A stretch of 64,000 bases of DNA from Clostridiales bacterium (GTDB lineage: Bacteria > Bacillota > Clostridia > Oscillospirales > Ruminococcaceae), in assembly GCA_019423685.1 (NCBI GenBank), contig JAHZAY010000001.1:193092-257091 (forward strand), written 5' to 3'. Shown piece by piece: positions 48,520-56,997 of the stretch (positions within the stretch are counted from its first letter, which is position 1; each line of letters starts with the position of its first letter). Made by a program: the position numbers and the translations under genes. The notes beneath the pieces were generated by a model. The model ran no database searches, had not been told where the DNA came from, and saw nothing but the letters and a program-made list of their open reading frames with translations.

Positions 48520-48555
48520 TCTATAGATCCTTCTATAGATCCATCTATCGATTTC
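48520..48555 (+). repeat. Three tandem 12-bp repeats in the lysS leader
   Basis: TCTATAGATCCT, TCTATAGATCCA and TCTATCGATTTC in direct tandem, starting at the predicted transcription start. Each contains a self-complementary CTATAG or ATCGAT core. Confidence 0.85.
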
Positions 48556-48580
48556 CCCGGCGCTGTGCCAGGGATTTTTT
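48556..48580 (+). terminator. Attenuator-like hairpin before lysS
   Basis: CCCGGC pairs with GCC(A)GGG with one bulged A, followed by ATTTTTT, about 40 bases before the lysS start. Confidence 0.45.
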
Positions 48581-48619
48581 GACCCTATTGATTTCACACC
48601 GAAAGGACGGAAAATAGAA

Positions 48620-50128
48620 ATGGCAGAAAACCAGCAAAACCAGAACGCGCAGGCTGCCCAGCCTGAGGAGGATCTGTCCGAGGTGCTGCGCATCCGCCGC
48701 GAAAAGCTTGCGGCGCTGCAGCAGGCAGGAATGGACCCCTATGAGCAGACCCGCTACGACCGCACCCACTATGCCAAGGAGATTGCAGACAACTTTGACG
48801 AGCTGGAAAACCAGACCGTCTCGATTGCCGGCCGTATCATGAGCAAGCGCTCGATGGGCAAGGCTTCCTTCTTCGACGTCGCCGACTCTTCCGGCAAGAT
48901 CCAGATCTACATCAAGATGAACATCATCGGCGAGGAGACCTATGAGCAGTTCAAAAAGTGGGACATCGGCGACATCGTCGGCCTGAAAGGAGAGGTCTTC
49001 CGCACCAAACACGGCGAGATCTCCATCCGCGCCACCGAAGCCATCCTGCTGTCCAAGTCGCTGCTGCCGCTGCCGGAAAAATTCCACGGCCTGACCAACA
49101 CCGACCTGCGTTACCGCCAGCGCTATGTCGACCTGATCGTCAACCCGCAGGTGCGCGACGTCTTTGTAAAGCGCTCCCAGATCATCCGTGAGCTGAGAAA
49201 CTTCCTGGACTCCAAGGGCTACCTCGAGGTGGAGACCCCGGTTTTGCACAACGTAGCAGGCGGTGCAGCGGCGCGTCCGTTCATCACCCACCACAACACC
49301 CTGAACATGGACATGTACCTGCGCATCGCGCTGGAGCTGCACCTAAAGAGACTGATTGTCGGCGGCTTTGACAAGGTATATGAGATCGGCAGGGTATTCC
49401 GCAACGAGGGCATGGACCCCAAGCACAACCCGGAATTCACCATGCTGGAGTTCTACCAGGCATTTGCCGACTATGAGGACGTCATGAACCTGACCGAAGA
49501 GCTGCTGCGCTATGTCACCCTGAAGGTTCTGGGCACCACCACCGTTGTCTACGGCGACGACGTCATCGATCTGGGCAAACCGTTTGCCCGCATCAGCATG
49601 GTAGAGGCCGTCAAGAAGTACACTGGCGTCGACTTCGACCAGATCCAGACCCTGGAAGAGGCGCGCGCTGTGGCCAAAGAGCACCACATCGAGTATGAGC
49701 AACGCCATCTGAAGGGCGACATCCTCAACCTGTTCTTCGACGAATTTGTCGAGGACAAGCTGGTTCAGCCGACCTTCCTGACCGGTCACCCGATCGAGAT
49801 CTCCCCGCTGTCCAAGAAGGACAAGCGGCATCCGGGCTACACCGAGCGCTTTGAGCTGTTCATCACCGGCCGCGAGTTTGCTAACGCATTCTCTGAGCTC
49901 AACGACCCGATCGATCAGAAGCAGCGCTTCGAGCACCAGCTGGAGCTCAAAGCGCAGGGCGATGAGGAAGCCACCGACATGGACAACGACTTCATCACCG
50001 CGCTGGAATACGGCCTGCCGCCAACAGGCGGATTTGGCATGGGCGTCGACCGTCTGGTTATGTTCCTGACAAACCAGCCGTCCATCCGCGACGTACTGCT
50101 CTTCCCAACCATGAAGAACAAAGACTAA
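48620..50128 (+). CDS. lysS: Lysyl-tRNA synthetase, class II
   Basis: 502 aa. N-terminal OB-fold anticodon-binding domain (~60-165), then the class II core with motif 1 (RELRNFLDSKGYLEVETP), motif 2 (EIGRVFRNEGMDPKHNPEFT) and motif 3 (GFGMGVDRLVMFL). Charges tRNA-Lys. AAGGACGG lies upstream of the ATG. No T-box was seen in its leader; instead tandem repeats and a hairpin are present. A strong terminator follows. Confidence 0.98.
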   Translation: MAENQQNQNAQAAQPEEDLSEVLRIRREKLAALQQAGMDPYEQTRYDRTHYAKEIADNFDELENQTVSIAGRIMSKRSMGKASFFDVADSSGKIQIYIKMNIIGEETYEQFKKWDIGDIVGLKGEVFRTKHGEISIRATEAILLSKSLLPLPEKFHGLTNTDLRYRQRYVDLIVNPQVRDVFVKRSQIIRELRNFLDSKGYLEVETPVLHNVAGGAAARPFITHHNTLNMDMYLRIALELHLKRLIVGGFDKVYEIGRVFRNEGMDPKHNPEFTMLEFYQAFADYEDVMNLTEELLRYVTLKVLGTTTVVYGDDVIDLGKPFARISMVEAVKKYTGVDFDQIQTLEEARAVAKEHHIEYEQRHLKGDILNLFFDEFVEDKLVQPTFLTGHPIEISPLSKKDKRHPGYTERFELFITGREFANAFSELNDPIDQKQRFEHQLELKAQGDEEATDMDNDFITALEYGLPPTGGFGMGVDRLVMFLTNQPSIRDVLLFPTMKNKD

Positions 50129-50147
50129 CCGATCAAAGCACCATCCC

Positions 50148-50181
50148 CAAAAGGCTCGGCCAGACGGCCGGGCCTTTTTTT
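50148..50181 (+). terminator. Terminator after lysS
   Basis: AAAAGGCTCGGC pairs with GGCCGGGCCTTTT (one mismatch) and runs into T7. Confidence 0.93.
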
Positions 50182-50240
50182 GACGGCGGCAAAATCCGGT
50201 GGGGCACTGGAAATATTCATAAAAGGTTTTCTCTAACCGA

Positions 50241-50268
50241 TTGATTTTTTATGCCTTTATGCTATAAT
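50241..50268 (+). promoter_or_regulatory. Promoter of the cytidylate-kinase-like gene
   Basis: TTGATT, 16-base spacer, TATAAT with TGC before it (extended -10). Confidence 0.75.
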
Positions 50269-50295
50269 GAAAGTAGTGAAAAAGGAGGTGTTCGT

Positions 50296-50952
50296 ATGAA
50301 TAAGAACCAGAGATTTGTCATCACCATCGGCAGAGAGCGCGGCAGCGGCGGCAGAATCGTCGGCAAGGAGCTTGCGCGCCGTTTTCACATCCACTACTAT
50401 GACCGGGAGATCCTCTCCTGTGCCTCCAAGGAACTCAACGTGGACGAGGCGTACCTTGCCAGCATCGACGAGCGGTCGATGAACTTTATGCAAAACGTCT
50501 TTCCTGTTGCCTATGGCGGCAACAGCATGGCCTTTAACTATGTCACCACCGAGGCCGAGCTGATCGGTGTGCAGAGCCGGCTCATCTGTGAATTTGCCAG
50601 CAGCAGAAGCTGTGTCATCGTGGGCCGCTGTGCCGACTACCTCCTGCGCGACAATCCCAACTGCATCCGCATCTTCCTCTCCTCCGATATGGAGGACCGC
50701 ATCGACCACATCGCCAACATCTATGGCGTCAGCAAGGACGAGGCCAAGCGGAAGATCAAGAAGATGGACCGCGACCGCGCCAAATATTACCGCAGCGTCA
50801 CCGGCATGGAGTGGGGCGACTCGAGGACCTACGATCTATGTCTGAACACCTCCCTGCTGGGCATCGACAAGAGCTGCGACCTGGTCGAACACGCAGTGCG
50901 CATCTTTTTACAGAGCCGCGGCATCGACCCGGACATCTACCACGAGGAATAA
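50296..50952 (+). CDS. Cytidylate kinase-like family protein
   Basis: 218 aa. The P-loop is GRERGSGGRIVGKELA (from residue 12), the GSGG form without the usual GKS/T, which typifies the cytidylate-kinase-like family (Cytidylate_kin2). VIVGRCADYLL and MDRDRAKYYRSVTGMEWGDSRTYDLCLNTS supply further family motifs. Substrate of this family is not established; true CMP kinase (cmk) is usually a separate gene. AAAGGAGGTG precedes the ATG. Single-gene unit between two terminators. Confidence 0.9.
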   Translation: MNKNQRFVITIGRERGSGGRIVGKELARRFHIHYYDREILSCASKELNVDEAYLASIDERSMNFMQNVFPVAYGGNSMAFNYVTTEAELIGVQSRLICEFASSRSCVIVGRCADYLLRDNPNCIRIFLSSDMEDRIDHIANIYGVSKDEAKRKIKKMDRDRAKYYRSVTGMEWGDSRTYDLCLNTSLLGIDKSCDLVEHAVRIFLQSRGIDPDIYHEE

Positions 50953-50974
50953 TCTCCCTTGCATTGGAGAGAAC

Positions 50975-51008
50975 AAAGGCCCGGAAAGCCAATGCTTTCC
51001 GGGCCTTT
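50975..51008 (+). terminator. Terminator after the cytidylate-kinase-like gene
   Basis: AAAGGCCCGGAAAGC pairs with GCTTTCCGGGCCTTT around CAAT; T-rich on plus and A-rich on minus side, so it may also serve the converging gene at 51077. Confidence 0.93.
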
Positions 51009-51076
51009 TCTTGCGATTTGCTACAATTGGGTTTCCTCAACCGGTTTGCAACAAGCCATTTTTTAAACCGGCTGTA

Positions 51077-52243
51077 CTAACCGGTATAGACGTTGGGTTT
51101 TTCCACCCCATCCCGTTCATAGCCGATGCGGTTGGCAGTCTCCTCCAGCAGCTCATCGGCCTTTTCTTGCGGGACGGTGAAGGAGAGCACCTGCGGCATA
51201 TCCGAAGCCCAGATGCGCAGCGCATTGCCTTGCAGCTGGACGCGGTAGGTCAGTCCGTTTATAAAGCGGATCTGGTACTCGACATCCGGTTTTGTCCAGA
51301 GGCGGTTGATCTCTTCTGCCCCCTCCACCGGCAGGGTGCGCAGCAGGTCGACGAGGGCGGCACGATTCCAGCCGGTCAGCGCGCTGGCGGCGGTGTCGGA
51401 TTTGCGGGTAACGGTGAACTGCTCCACCCGGTCGAGGTTGAGGATGGCAAGCCAGGTGGCGGATTTTGTCTGCGAGGCGCTATAGAGCTTTTGCATCTGG
51501 GAAGCCAGGCTGCCGACAGCGTCCGGGTCGCAGGCAAAGTACAGCGAGAGCCCCGCGCCGGTGTCGGTATACCGAGTGACGCTGACGCCCTTCTCATAGA
51601 GCTGGTAGGAGTAGGTGACATTCTCCATCAGGCTGTCCGCAGTGGTGACGTTGACGCGCAGTTCAGCGGCGCCGGTGCGCTGTTTCCCCAAAGTTTCCTT
51701 CTGGGAGCCGGTGATCTTTTGGGGTTGGAGAGACTGCAAGCGCTCGAGCAGCAGGATCTTGTTCTCCGTCTCCCCCACCAAGGCGGCATAGCGGCTGGAG
51801 TTATCCAGCAGGCAGAGGCCGGCATAATTTTCCGCCCAGGTAAAGCAGCCGTAGGGGTCGAGGGCCTCCATCTGCGCCTGCAAGGTTTCCTCCAAATCGA
51901 GCAGCGCCTGCGGGGTTTGGTAGCTCTTTGCGGCGGTCATCAGCCGGTCGTCCTGGAAGATAAACTGCTGCGGGAAATTTTCCTGCCAGATCTTCAGGTA
52001 CCGGGCGTCCTGCTCCACCGCCCCATCCTGCGCAAGGGGCGCCGGGTCCAATCCGGCAAAGGCTCTCTCCACCTGCTGGATGGTGTTTGGGGAGCTAAAG
52101 TTGAGTCCCCTTTCCCCGACGCTGTACTCGATGAGGTAGGGATCTTGCAGCACAAACGGATTTTCCTGCTGGGCAAAGGCGGCGAGGGACAGGCCGCTCA
52201 TCAGCACCGCTGCCACCAGCAGGACGGACAACAACTTTTTCAT
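51077..52243 (-). CDS. Exported protein sharing a C-terminal domain with its neighbour
   Basis: 388 aa. Signal peptide MKKLLSVLLVAAVLMSGLSL ending AFA-QQ (residues 1-27); no lipobox, so probably secreted. Residues ~210-388 (from YSYQLYEKG through KPDVEYQIRFINGLTY at ~317) align by eye with the C-terminal part of the protein encoded at 52614-54005. No known family recognised. GAGGAG lies seven bases before ATG 52243; the frame is open further upstream. A small ORF precedes it. Function unknown. Confidence 0.85.
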   Translation of the reverse strand: MKKLLSVLLVAAVLMSGLSLAAFAQQENPFVLQDPYLIEYSVGERGLNFSSPNTIQQVERAFAGLDPAPLAQDGAVEQDARYLKIWQENFPQQFIFQDDRLMTAAKSYQTPQALLDLEETLQAQMEALDPYGCFTWAENYAGLCLLDNSSRYAALVGETENKILLLERLQSLQPQKITGSQKETLGKQRTGAAELRVNVTTADSLMENVTYSYQLYEKGVSVTRYTDTGAGLSLYFACDPDAVGSLASQMQKLYSASQTKSATWLAILNLDRVEQFTVTRKSDTAASALTGWNRAALVDLLRTLPVEGAEEINRLWTKPDVEYQIRFINGLTYRVQLQGNALRIWASDMPQVLSFTVPQEKADELLEETANRIGYERDGVEKPNVYTG

Positions 52244-52319
52244 AGGCACACTCCTCTCAATCTGGGCGACGACATTCTCTTTTCTACCCTTACAGTGCAG
52301 CAAGGGGAGGAAAAATGCT

Positions 52320-52466
52320 TCACGCATCGGGGGAAAGACGGTACATTTCTGCGTTTTCGCCAAAGCATTCGGCAGCGGCTTCAGCAATTCGACCAGAGGA
52401 TTGTGCAGGCAGGGTATATTCCAGCATCAGGGCCGCTGCAAGCCACCTTGCCCTGCGCCTGCGCAT
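52320..52466 (-). CDS. Small ORF, 48 aa, possible real gene
   Basis: MRRRRARWLAAALMLEYTLP start, then SSGRIAEAAAECFGENAEMY. Supported by GGAGG seven bases before ATG 52466 and a promoter-like TGGTATGAT (~50 bases further upstream). The arginine-rich start and hydrophobic segment hint at a membrane-associated peptide. No homologue recognised. It lies 76 bases before the exported protein gene and may be co-transcribed. Confidence 0.42.
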   Translation of the reverse strand: MRRRRARWLAAALMLEYTLPAQSSGRIAEAAAECFGENAEMYRLSPDA

Positions 52467-52521
52467 CCAGATCCCTCCCTGAAAACAAGTCAAAAGAAAA
52501 GGCACAAAGCCTTCTAACCCC

Positions 52522-52530
52522 ATCATACCA
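52522..52530 (-). promoter_or_regulatory. Candidate promoter for the small ORF and exported protein
   Basis: Minus strand TGGTATGAT (extended -10), with TGACTT or CTGACT 17-18 bases upstream. Confidence 0.5.
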
Positions 52531-52613
52531 CAAGTGTGATGGAAAAGTCAGTTGGTTTTGTGCCATTTTGTAGAATCCTACAGAAGTCTTGGCAGTCGTT
52601 TGGTGAGATTGGA

Positions 52614-54005
52614 CTAGTCGCTGGTGAGGCGTTCAAACTCGGCGCGCACCAATTCCAGGTTTTGATCGCCGACCATGACGTAGTGCAGAATGTTGCCGTC
52701 ACCGCCGTCGATCAGCAGGCTGCCGCTGTTGATATCCAGGTGCATCACCATGCCGCTGACAAACTGGATATCGGCGTGATATTCCGGTTTGCTGAACATG
52801 ACGCTCTCGGTCTTGACGTTGTTCTTGCTGACATGAATCTGTTGCAGGAAGGTAAAGAGGGTCTGGGCGTGGTCGCGGATGAGGCCGACCTGTTTGCGGG
52901 AGGTGCCGGTGTTGCTGGAGATGGTCATGCTGTCCAGCGCGCCAAAGTCCATCAGCGCCAAACTTGCCGGCGTGGAGGAGTACTGTGCACTCAGCTGCCG
53001 GATGGTCTGATAGAAGGTGTCCAGGCTTTGCTGCTCGCAGACATAGAAGGTCTTGTTGTTCTCCGAGCTGTAGGCGAGGATGCCGGTGTCATAAAACTCG
53101 AAGGTGAAGAGGGTGCTGGTGTCGTCGGAGAGGTTGAGCATCGCGGGGCTCTGGTTCTGGGCTCCGGTGTGGATGCTGCCGGTGAGGGTATCGGTGATCT
53201 TGAGCTTGCCCAGCGCCTGCTGTACTGCCGACTTGCTGGCGGCGATATCCTGCACCTCCATGGTATCCAGATTCAAAACCGGCATCCGGCTGGCCTGATC
53301 AAACTCGTTTTCCGCAATCTTGCTGGCGCTCTCCTGCTGCTGCTCCTCCATCCAGCCCTCCAACAGGGTGCGGATGGTGGCCACCGGCTGGGTCGACTCA
53401 TAGGTAGTGGAGCCGGTGGAGAGGGTGGCCTTGCTGCCGGAGATGTTCGAATCGTAGAGCTGGACGCTGAGTGCGGTGCCGTCGGACATGCTCAGGTTGA
53501 GCGAAGCTTCCCAGGTGGCCCCCTGCAATCCCACCGACTGCTGCACGCTGCTCAGCTTCAAGGCGTTGAGGTCGGTCAAAAGCTCGGTCAGCTTTTTCTG
53601 GTCCTCCTGCTGCTGTTGCTGCTGTTCCTGCTGTGTGAGGGAGCTGTCGGTGGCGCCGAGGGTCAGCTTTTGGGCGTCATCCTCTTCCCCGACGGTGATG
53701 GTTGCCTGTTTGATGGTGGCGGTGGTGGAGAATTCGGTCGGCTCTTCCTCCTCCTTTTGCTCCTCCTGCTCTTGCTGCTCCTCATTTATCTGGGTCTGGG
53801 GGTTTTCCTGCTGCTCCTGGCCGGCAGTTTCTGGCTGTTCGGCGGTGGGCTGCTCATCGGCGGGCCGCTCGGAAACCTCCTGTTTTGGCTGTGTGTCCCC
53901 GGTGAAATCTATCTGAAGGACAAATCGGGCAAAGATCATAGTTGCGCTGATCAAGATGATGGATGCAACAAGCGTCGTGATCAGGATAATCTTCTTGCCA
54001 TTCAT
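52614..54005 (-). CDS. Membrane-anchored extracellular protein with Gln/Glu-rich linker
   Basis: 463 aa. One N-terminal membrane helix (residues ~5-28, IILITTLVASIILISATMIF), then a disordered Glu/Gln/Pro linker to ~90, a second Q run at ~128-137, and a globular remainder. Two segments look like internal copies: LNLSMSDGTALSVQLYD (~168-184) and LNLSDDTSTLFTFEFYD (~287-303). The region ~298-463 aligns by eye with the C-terminal part of the neighbouring exported protein (KPEYHADIQFVSGMVMHLDI against KPDVEYQIRFINGLTYRVQL). AAGGAGG precedes the ATG. No family recognised. Confidence 0.83.
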   Translation of the reverse strand: MNGKKIILITTLVASIILISATMIFARFVLQIDFTGDTQPKQEVSERPADEQPTAEQPETAGQEQQENPQTQINEEQQEQEEQKEEEEPTEFSTTATIKQATITVGEEDDAQKLTLGATDSSLTQQEQQQQQQEDQKKLTELLTDLNALKLSSVQQSVGLQGATWEASLNLSMSDGTALSVQLYDSNISGSKATLSTGSTTYESTQPVATIRTLLEGWMEEQQQESASKIAENEFDQASRMPVLNLDTMEVQDIAASKSAVQQALGKLKITDTLTGSIHTGAQNQSPAMLNLSDDTSTLFTFEFYDTGILAYSSENNKTFYVCEQQSLDTFYQTIRQLSAQYSSTPASLALMDFGALDSMTISSNTGTSRKQVGLIRDHAQTLFTFLQQIHVSKNNVKTESVMFSKPEYHADIQFVSGMVMHLDINSGSLLIDGGDGNILHYVMVGDQNLELVRAEFERLTSD

Positions 54006-54043
54006 ACTCTTTCCTCCTTAAAAAAATATGCTTCCACTTTTTT

Positions 54044-54072
54044 AGGGTACTACAAATTTTGTCAAGTGTCAA
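54044..54072 (-). promoter_or_regulatory. Promoter of the membrane-anchored protein gene
   Basis: Minus strand TTGACA (54072-54067), 17 bases, TACCCT (54049-54044). A second TTGACA lies seven bases inside the spacer. Confidence 0.7.
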
Positions 54073-54334
54073 TCTAATCTTGTCATTTTTTTCCACTTTT
54101 CGATAATTTTATGGGAAACGCCAATATTCCCCCTAATTGATGAAAATTTTTCTCAATTTTACCCGCCCAGGGCCCTCCAATCCACACATTTAGTGTGATA
54201 TAATAGAAAACATACAATTTTGCAAGAAAATTTTTCCCCTTTGAAGTGCCACAGTGCCCCCGCTCCGTTTATATAGGCGTAAGGGCCTTTGAAAGACCCC
54301 ATCCCGACGAAAAGAAAGCTGGTGAATACTTTGC
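54073..54334 (+). promoter_or_regulatory. Intergenic region with the ECF operon promoter
   Basis: No gene. Contains the extended -10 TGATATAAT (54196-54204), about 130 bases before the sigma gene, with no -35 consensus. The rest of the ~130-base leader has no recognised element; a GGGCCTTTGAAAGACCCC imperfect hairpin lies near 54283. No classical ECF (AAC/CGTC) promoter was found by eye. Confidence 0.5.
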
Positions 54335-54877
54335 ATGACACAACAGGAGTTTAGTCGCTTTGTCTGCCAATATGAAAAGCTGGTATTCACCATTTGTTAT
54401 CAATTTGTCAAGGATTATCACGAGGCGCAAAACCTCTCACAGGAGACCTTCCTTTCGGCCTACCGGCACATCGACAGCTATGAAGGCGACAACTACCGCC
54501 CATGGATTGCCCGCATTGCCACCAACAAGGCCAAGGATTATCTCAACAGCGCCTATGCGCGGCGGGTGAGCCTGCTCTCCGGCGAAGAAAGCTCGGTGGA
54601 GGAGCTGGCCTCGATGAAGGAGGCCAACCACAGCGAGCAGCCGGACGAGGCGTACATCCAAAAGGAGGGGCACAACGCCATCGAACAGATGATCCGCTCG
54701 CTCAAAGAGCCGTACCGCACGGTGTGCATCCTGCGCTTTTTGGAAGAAAAGGACACGCAGGAGATTGCCGACATCCTCGGCCGCCCCAAAAAGACGGTGG
54801 AGACGCAGCTGTACCGTGCGCGCACCATGCTGCAAAAACAGATCAAGGAGGTATACAGCTATGAAAAACACCGATGA
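54335..54877 (+). CDS. ECF-type RNA polymerase sigma factor
   Basis: 180 aa. Region 2 (residues ~8-75: YEKLVFTICYQFVKDYHEAQNLSQETFLSAYRHI, RPWIARIATNKAKDYL) and region 4 (~112-170: IRSLKEPYRTVCILRFLEEKDTQEIADILGRPKKTVETQLYRARTMLQ) are clear, with no region 3, as in ECF sigma factors. It overlaps the anti-sigma gene by 17 bases. It likely reads the following membrane-protein genes and perhaps the divergent exported-protein genes, which is inference. Confidence 0.94.
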   Translation: MTQQEFSRFVCQYEKLVFTICYQFVKDYHEAQNLSQETFLSAYRHIDSYEGDNYRPWIARIATNKAKDYLNSAYARRVSLLSGEESSVEELASMKEANHSEQPDEAYIQKEGHNAIEQMIRSLKEPYRTVCILRFLEEKDTQEIADILGRPKKTVETQLYRARTMLQKQIKEVYSYEKHR

Positions 54878-55400
54878 GCTTTTGGGCCCAATTGCACAGC
54901 CCGAACTGTTTTCACCGGACGGCCACCTGACGGACAGCGCCTTTGCCCTGCTGATCCAGCAACAGCTGGACCCCCTGCAGAGCCTGGAGGTTTCAGAGCA
55001 CCTGTCCTACTGCGACCAGTGCCTGGAGCGCTACACCGCCATCCTGTGCGGTGAGCCGGACAGCGTATCCTGCCAAAACCACCTCATCGAACCGCCGCAG
55101 CCGCTGCTGCCCGGCGTACTGCAAAGGCTGCGCCAGGGCGCGAGGGTCTTTTATCTCAAAAAGGCCGCCTCGCTTGTGGTGGCCGCCTCGCTGGCGCTGG
55201 TGTTCTGGTCGGGCGGAATGTTTGGCACAGGGGCCATCTCGGGGGTTTTAAACAACCTGGTGGACGGGCTGCAAAGCTCCTCCCAAACCCTGTTGGAGCA
55301 GACCAGCGAGCTTTCTCAGGGCTTCAACGACTTTTTCCGCTCGTTGCAGGGCAACCTTTTGCGCTGGAAATATGAGGCGACGGCTCCCAGAGCCAACTGA
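54861..55400 (+). CDS. Anti-sigma factor, zinc-finger type with one membrane helix
   Basis: 179 aa. H-x3-C-x2-C (HLSYCDQC, ~44-51) is the anti-sigma zinc-binding motif; a single membrane helix spans ~96-116 (KKAASLVVAASLALVFWSGG); the outer part (~120-179) is a short amphipathic region with no enzyme domain. It would hold the ECF factor at the membrane. AAGGAGG lies upstream of the ATG, inside the sigma gene. Confidence 0.85.
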   Translation: MKNTDELLGPIAQPELFSPDGHLTDSAFALLIQQQLDPLQSLEVSEHLSYCDQCLERYTAILCGEPDSVSCQNHLIEPPQPLLPGVLQRLRQGARVFYLKKAASLVVAASLALVFWSGGMFGTGAISGVLNNLVDGLQSSSQTLLEQTSELSQGFNDFFRSLQGNLLRWKYEATAPRAN

Positions 55401-55532
55401 TCGCCTGCATTTTGGGTGAATCGAACAAAGCAGACCGCTGCTTTTAAAAGAGTTTTCTAGTATGGATGAATCAAGTACCCGATTGGGGCGCCCAAATGGG
55501 TTTGGGCAATTTTGGTAAAGGAGTTTTTTGAT

Positions 55533-56090
55533 ATGAGAAAAAGCAGGATTCTAACCTTTTTATTCGCGCTTTGGCCCGGCGCGGGACAGATGTATCTGGG
55601 ATATATGAAGCGGGGCGCTTCTCTGATGGGGCTGTTTTGTCTGTTGATGGCGGTGGCCGGATTCATCAACCTCGGTTTCCTCCTGTTTTTGATGCCGGTC
55701 ATCTGGTTTTATGCCTTCTTTGACGCGATCAACCTGCGCTCGATGAGCTATGAGTTTCTGCCGCGCGACGACTTTCTGTTCCATCTGGATTCGCTCTCCA
55801 TGCCGGAGGTGGCCAACTTCTTCCGCCGCCGCCACCTTCTCGCCGGCGCCCTGCTGATTCTGGCCGGCATCTACATGCTCATGCACACCTTTATCCTTCC
55901 CATCTTCTACTACACCTTCCACATCGACCTCTATCCGCTGTTCGAGAGCCTGCCGACCCTGATTGTCGCCATCTGCATCATCCTGTTGGGCATCCATCTG
56001 GTGCGCAGCAGCTCGCCGCACAAGGCCATCGACAACGACTTTGACGATTATCAGGAATATCACGACCGCAAAGCCAGCGGCCAAAACTAA
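55533..56090 (+). CDS. Multi-pass membrane protein with TM2-like motif
   Basis: 185 aa with four to five hydrophobic segments. The N-terminal half has FALWPGAGQMYLGYMKRG, the P-G-x-G-Q-x-Y-L-G motif of TM2-domain proteins. The tail is hydrophilic (DDYQEYHDRKASGQN). AAAGGAG lies nine bases before ATG 55533. A CCCAAA/TTTGGG hairpin lies just upstream (55491-55506). Role unknown; operon context suggests the cell-envelope response. Confidence 0.8.
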   Translation: MRKSRILTFLFALWPGAGQMYLGYMKRGASLMGLFCLLMAVAGFINLGFLLFLMPVIWFYAFFDAINLRSMSYEFLPRDDFLFHLDSLSMPEVANFFRRRHLLAGALLILAGIYMLMHTFILPIFYYTFHIDLYPLFESLPTLIVAICIILLGIHLVRSSSPHKAIDNDFDDYQEYHDRKASGQN

Positions 56091-56162
56091 TCTGGAGCTA
56101 CTCTGCCGGGGCACATCCCCGGCAGGGTGGGGACTTGGAGAAAGGAAAAGGGAGGGCTTTTG

Positions 56163-56984
56163 ATGCAAGACCAGAATAATTATTCCGAAAATACCACATC
56201 CAAAGAACGAACAAGCAGGGATACACAGCCCAGCCGGGCGCCGCAGGGCGCACCCGGCCGCCGCATCGGGAGCTTCACCGCGGGGGTGACGCTGATTTTG
56301 GTGGGCGTTCTGCTGATCGTCTACTTCTTTAAGCCGTTTGATCTGGGACAGCTGCTGCGCTTTTCCCCGGCGCTGTTGATCCTGCTGGGCATCGAGATCA
56401 TCTGGCAATACTTTCACCAGGACGGCAGACAGCTGCGGTACGACTTCTTCGGGACGCTGTTTTGTCTGGCCGTCATCGGGCTGGCGGGTTTAGGGAGTGT
56501 GCTCTATCCGCTGCTGAACACCTACGGGCCAGCTCACTGGAAGGCCGAGCAGCAGGTGAGCAGCGAGATCTTCGATGCGCTGTATGCGCAGCTGCCCGCC
56601 CAGCTGCAAATCCAATCGCTGGACGTGGACTGCGACATCGTGAGCACCACTGCACTTCCGGAGACGATGAAGGCCAGCGACCTGACCGACGCCGACCGGG
56701 TCACCCTGCACATCGAGCTGGGGCCGCAGGAGAGCAAGGCAGGGTTTGCCGCACAGATGCGCGAGCTGTTTGACAGCTTTGACACCACGGCCTACCCCAA
56801 CCTCTCGGCGGTGGTGTACGGGCAGTGCGGCGACGGGGAGTACAGCGCCCATCTCAGCGACCGGTTTGCCCTGCGCCTGGACATCGAGGGGCTGATGGCC
56901 CAGATCACCGGCGGCCCGGATGAGCAGAACGGACAGGAGGCGCAGCCCACCATCGGGGAATCCGGGGAGCTGGCCGACGAATAG
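56163..56984 (+). CDS. Membrane protein with LiaF/DUF5668-like helices
   Basis: 273 aa. A hydrophilic N terminus (~35 residues) precedes three to four helices (SFTAGVTLILVGVLLIVYFF, LLRFSPALLILLGIEIIWQY, FFGTLFCLAVIGLAGLGSV) resembling the LiaI/LiaF-type module of envelope-stress systems, then a ~150-residue extracytoplasmic domain. GGGAGG precedes the ATG. Last gene of the sigma operon; a terminator follows. Family match is by pattern only. Confidence 0.75.
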   Translation: MQDQNNYSENTTSKERTSRDTQPSRAPQGAPGRRIGSFTAGVTLILVGVLLIVYFFKPFDLGQLLRFSPALLILLGIEIIWQYFHQDGRQLRYDFFGTLFCLAVIGLAGLGSVLYPLLNTYGPAHWKAEQQVSSEIFDALYAQLPAQLQIQSLDVDCDIVSTTALPETMKASDLTDADRVTLHIELGPQESKAGFAAQMRELFDSFDTTAYPNLSAVVYGQCGDGEYSAHLSDRFALRLDIEGLMAQITGGPDEQNGQEAQPTIGESGELADE

Positions 56985-56997
56985 GACCGATGGCGGC

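Noticed and set aside
48377..48619. T-box riboswitch before lysS
   Set aside because: No T-box sequence (TGGNACCGCG-like) or specifier-loop structure; only tandem repeats and a short hairpin.
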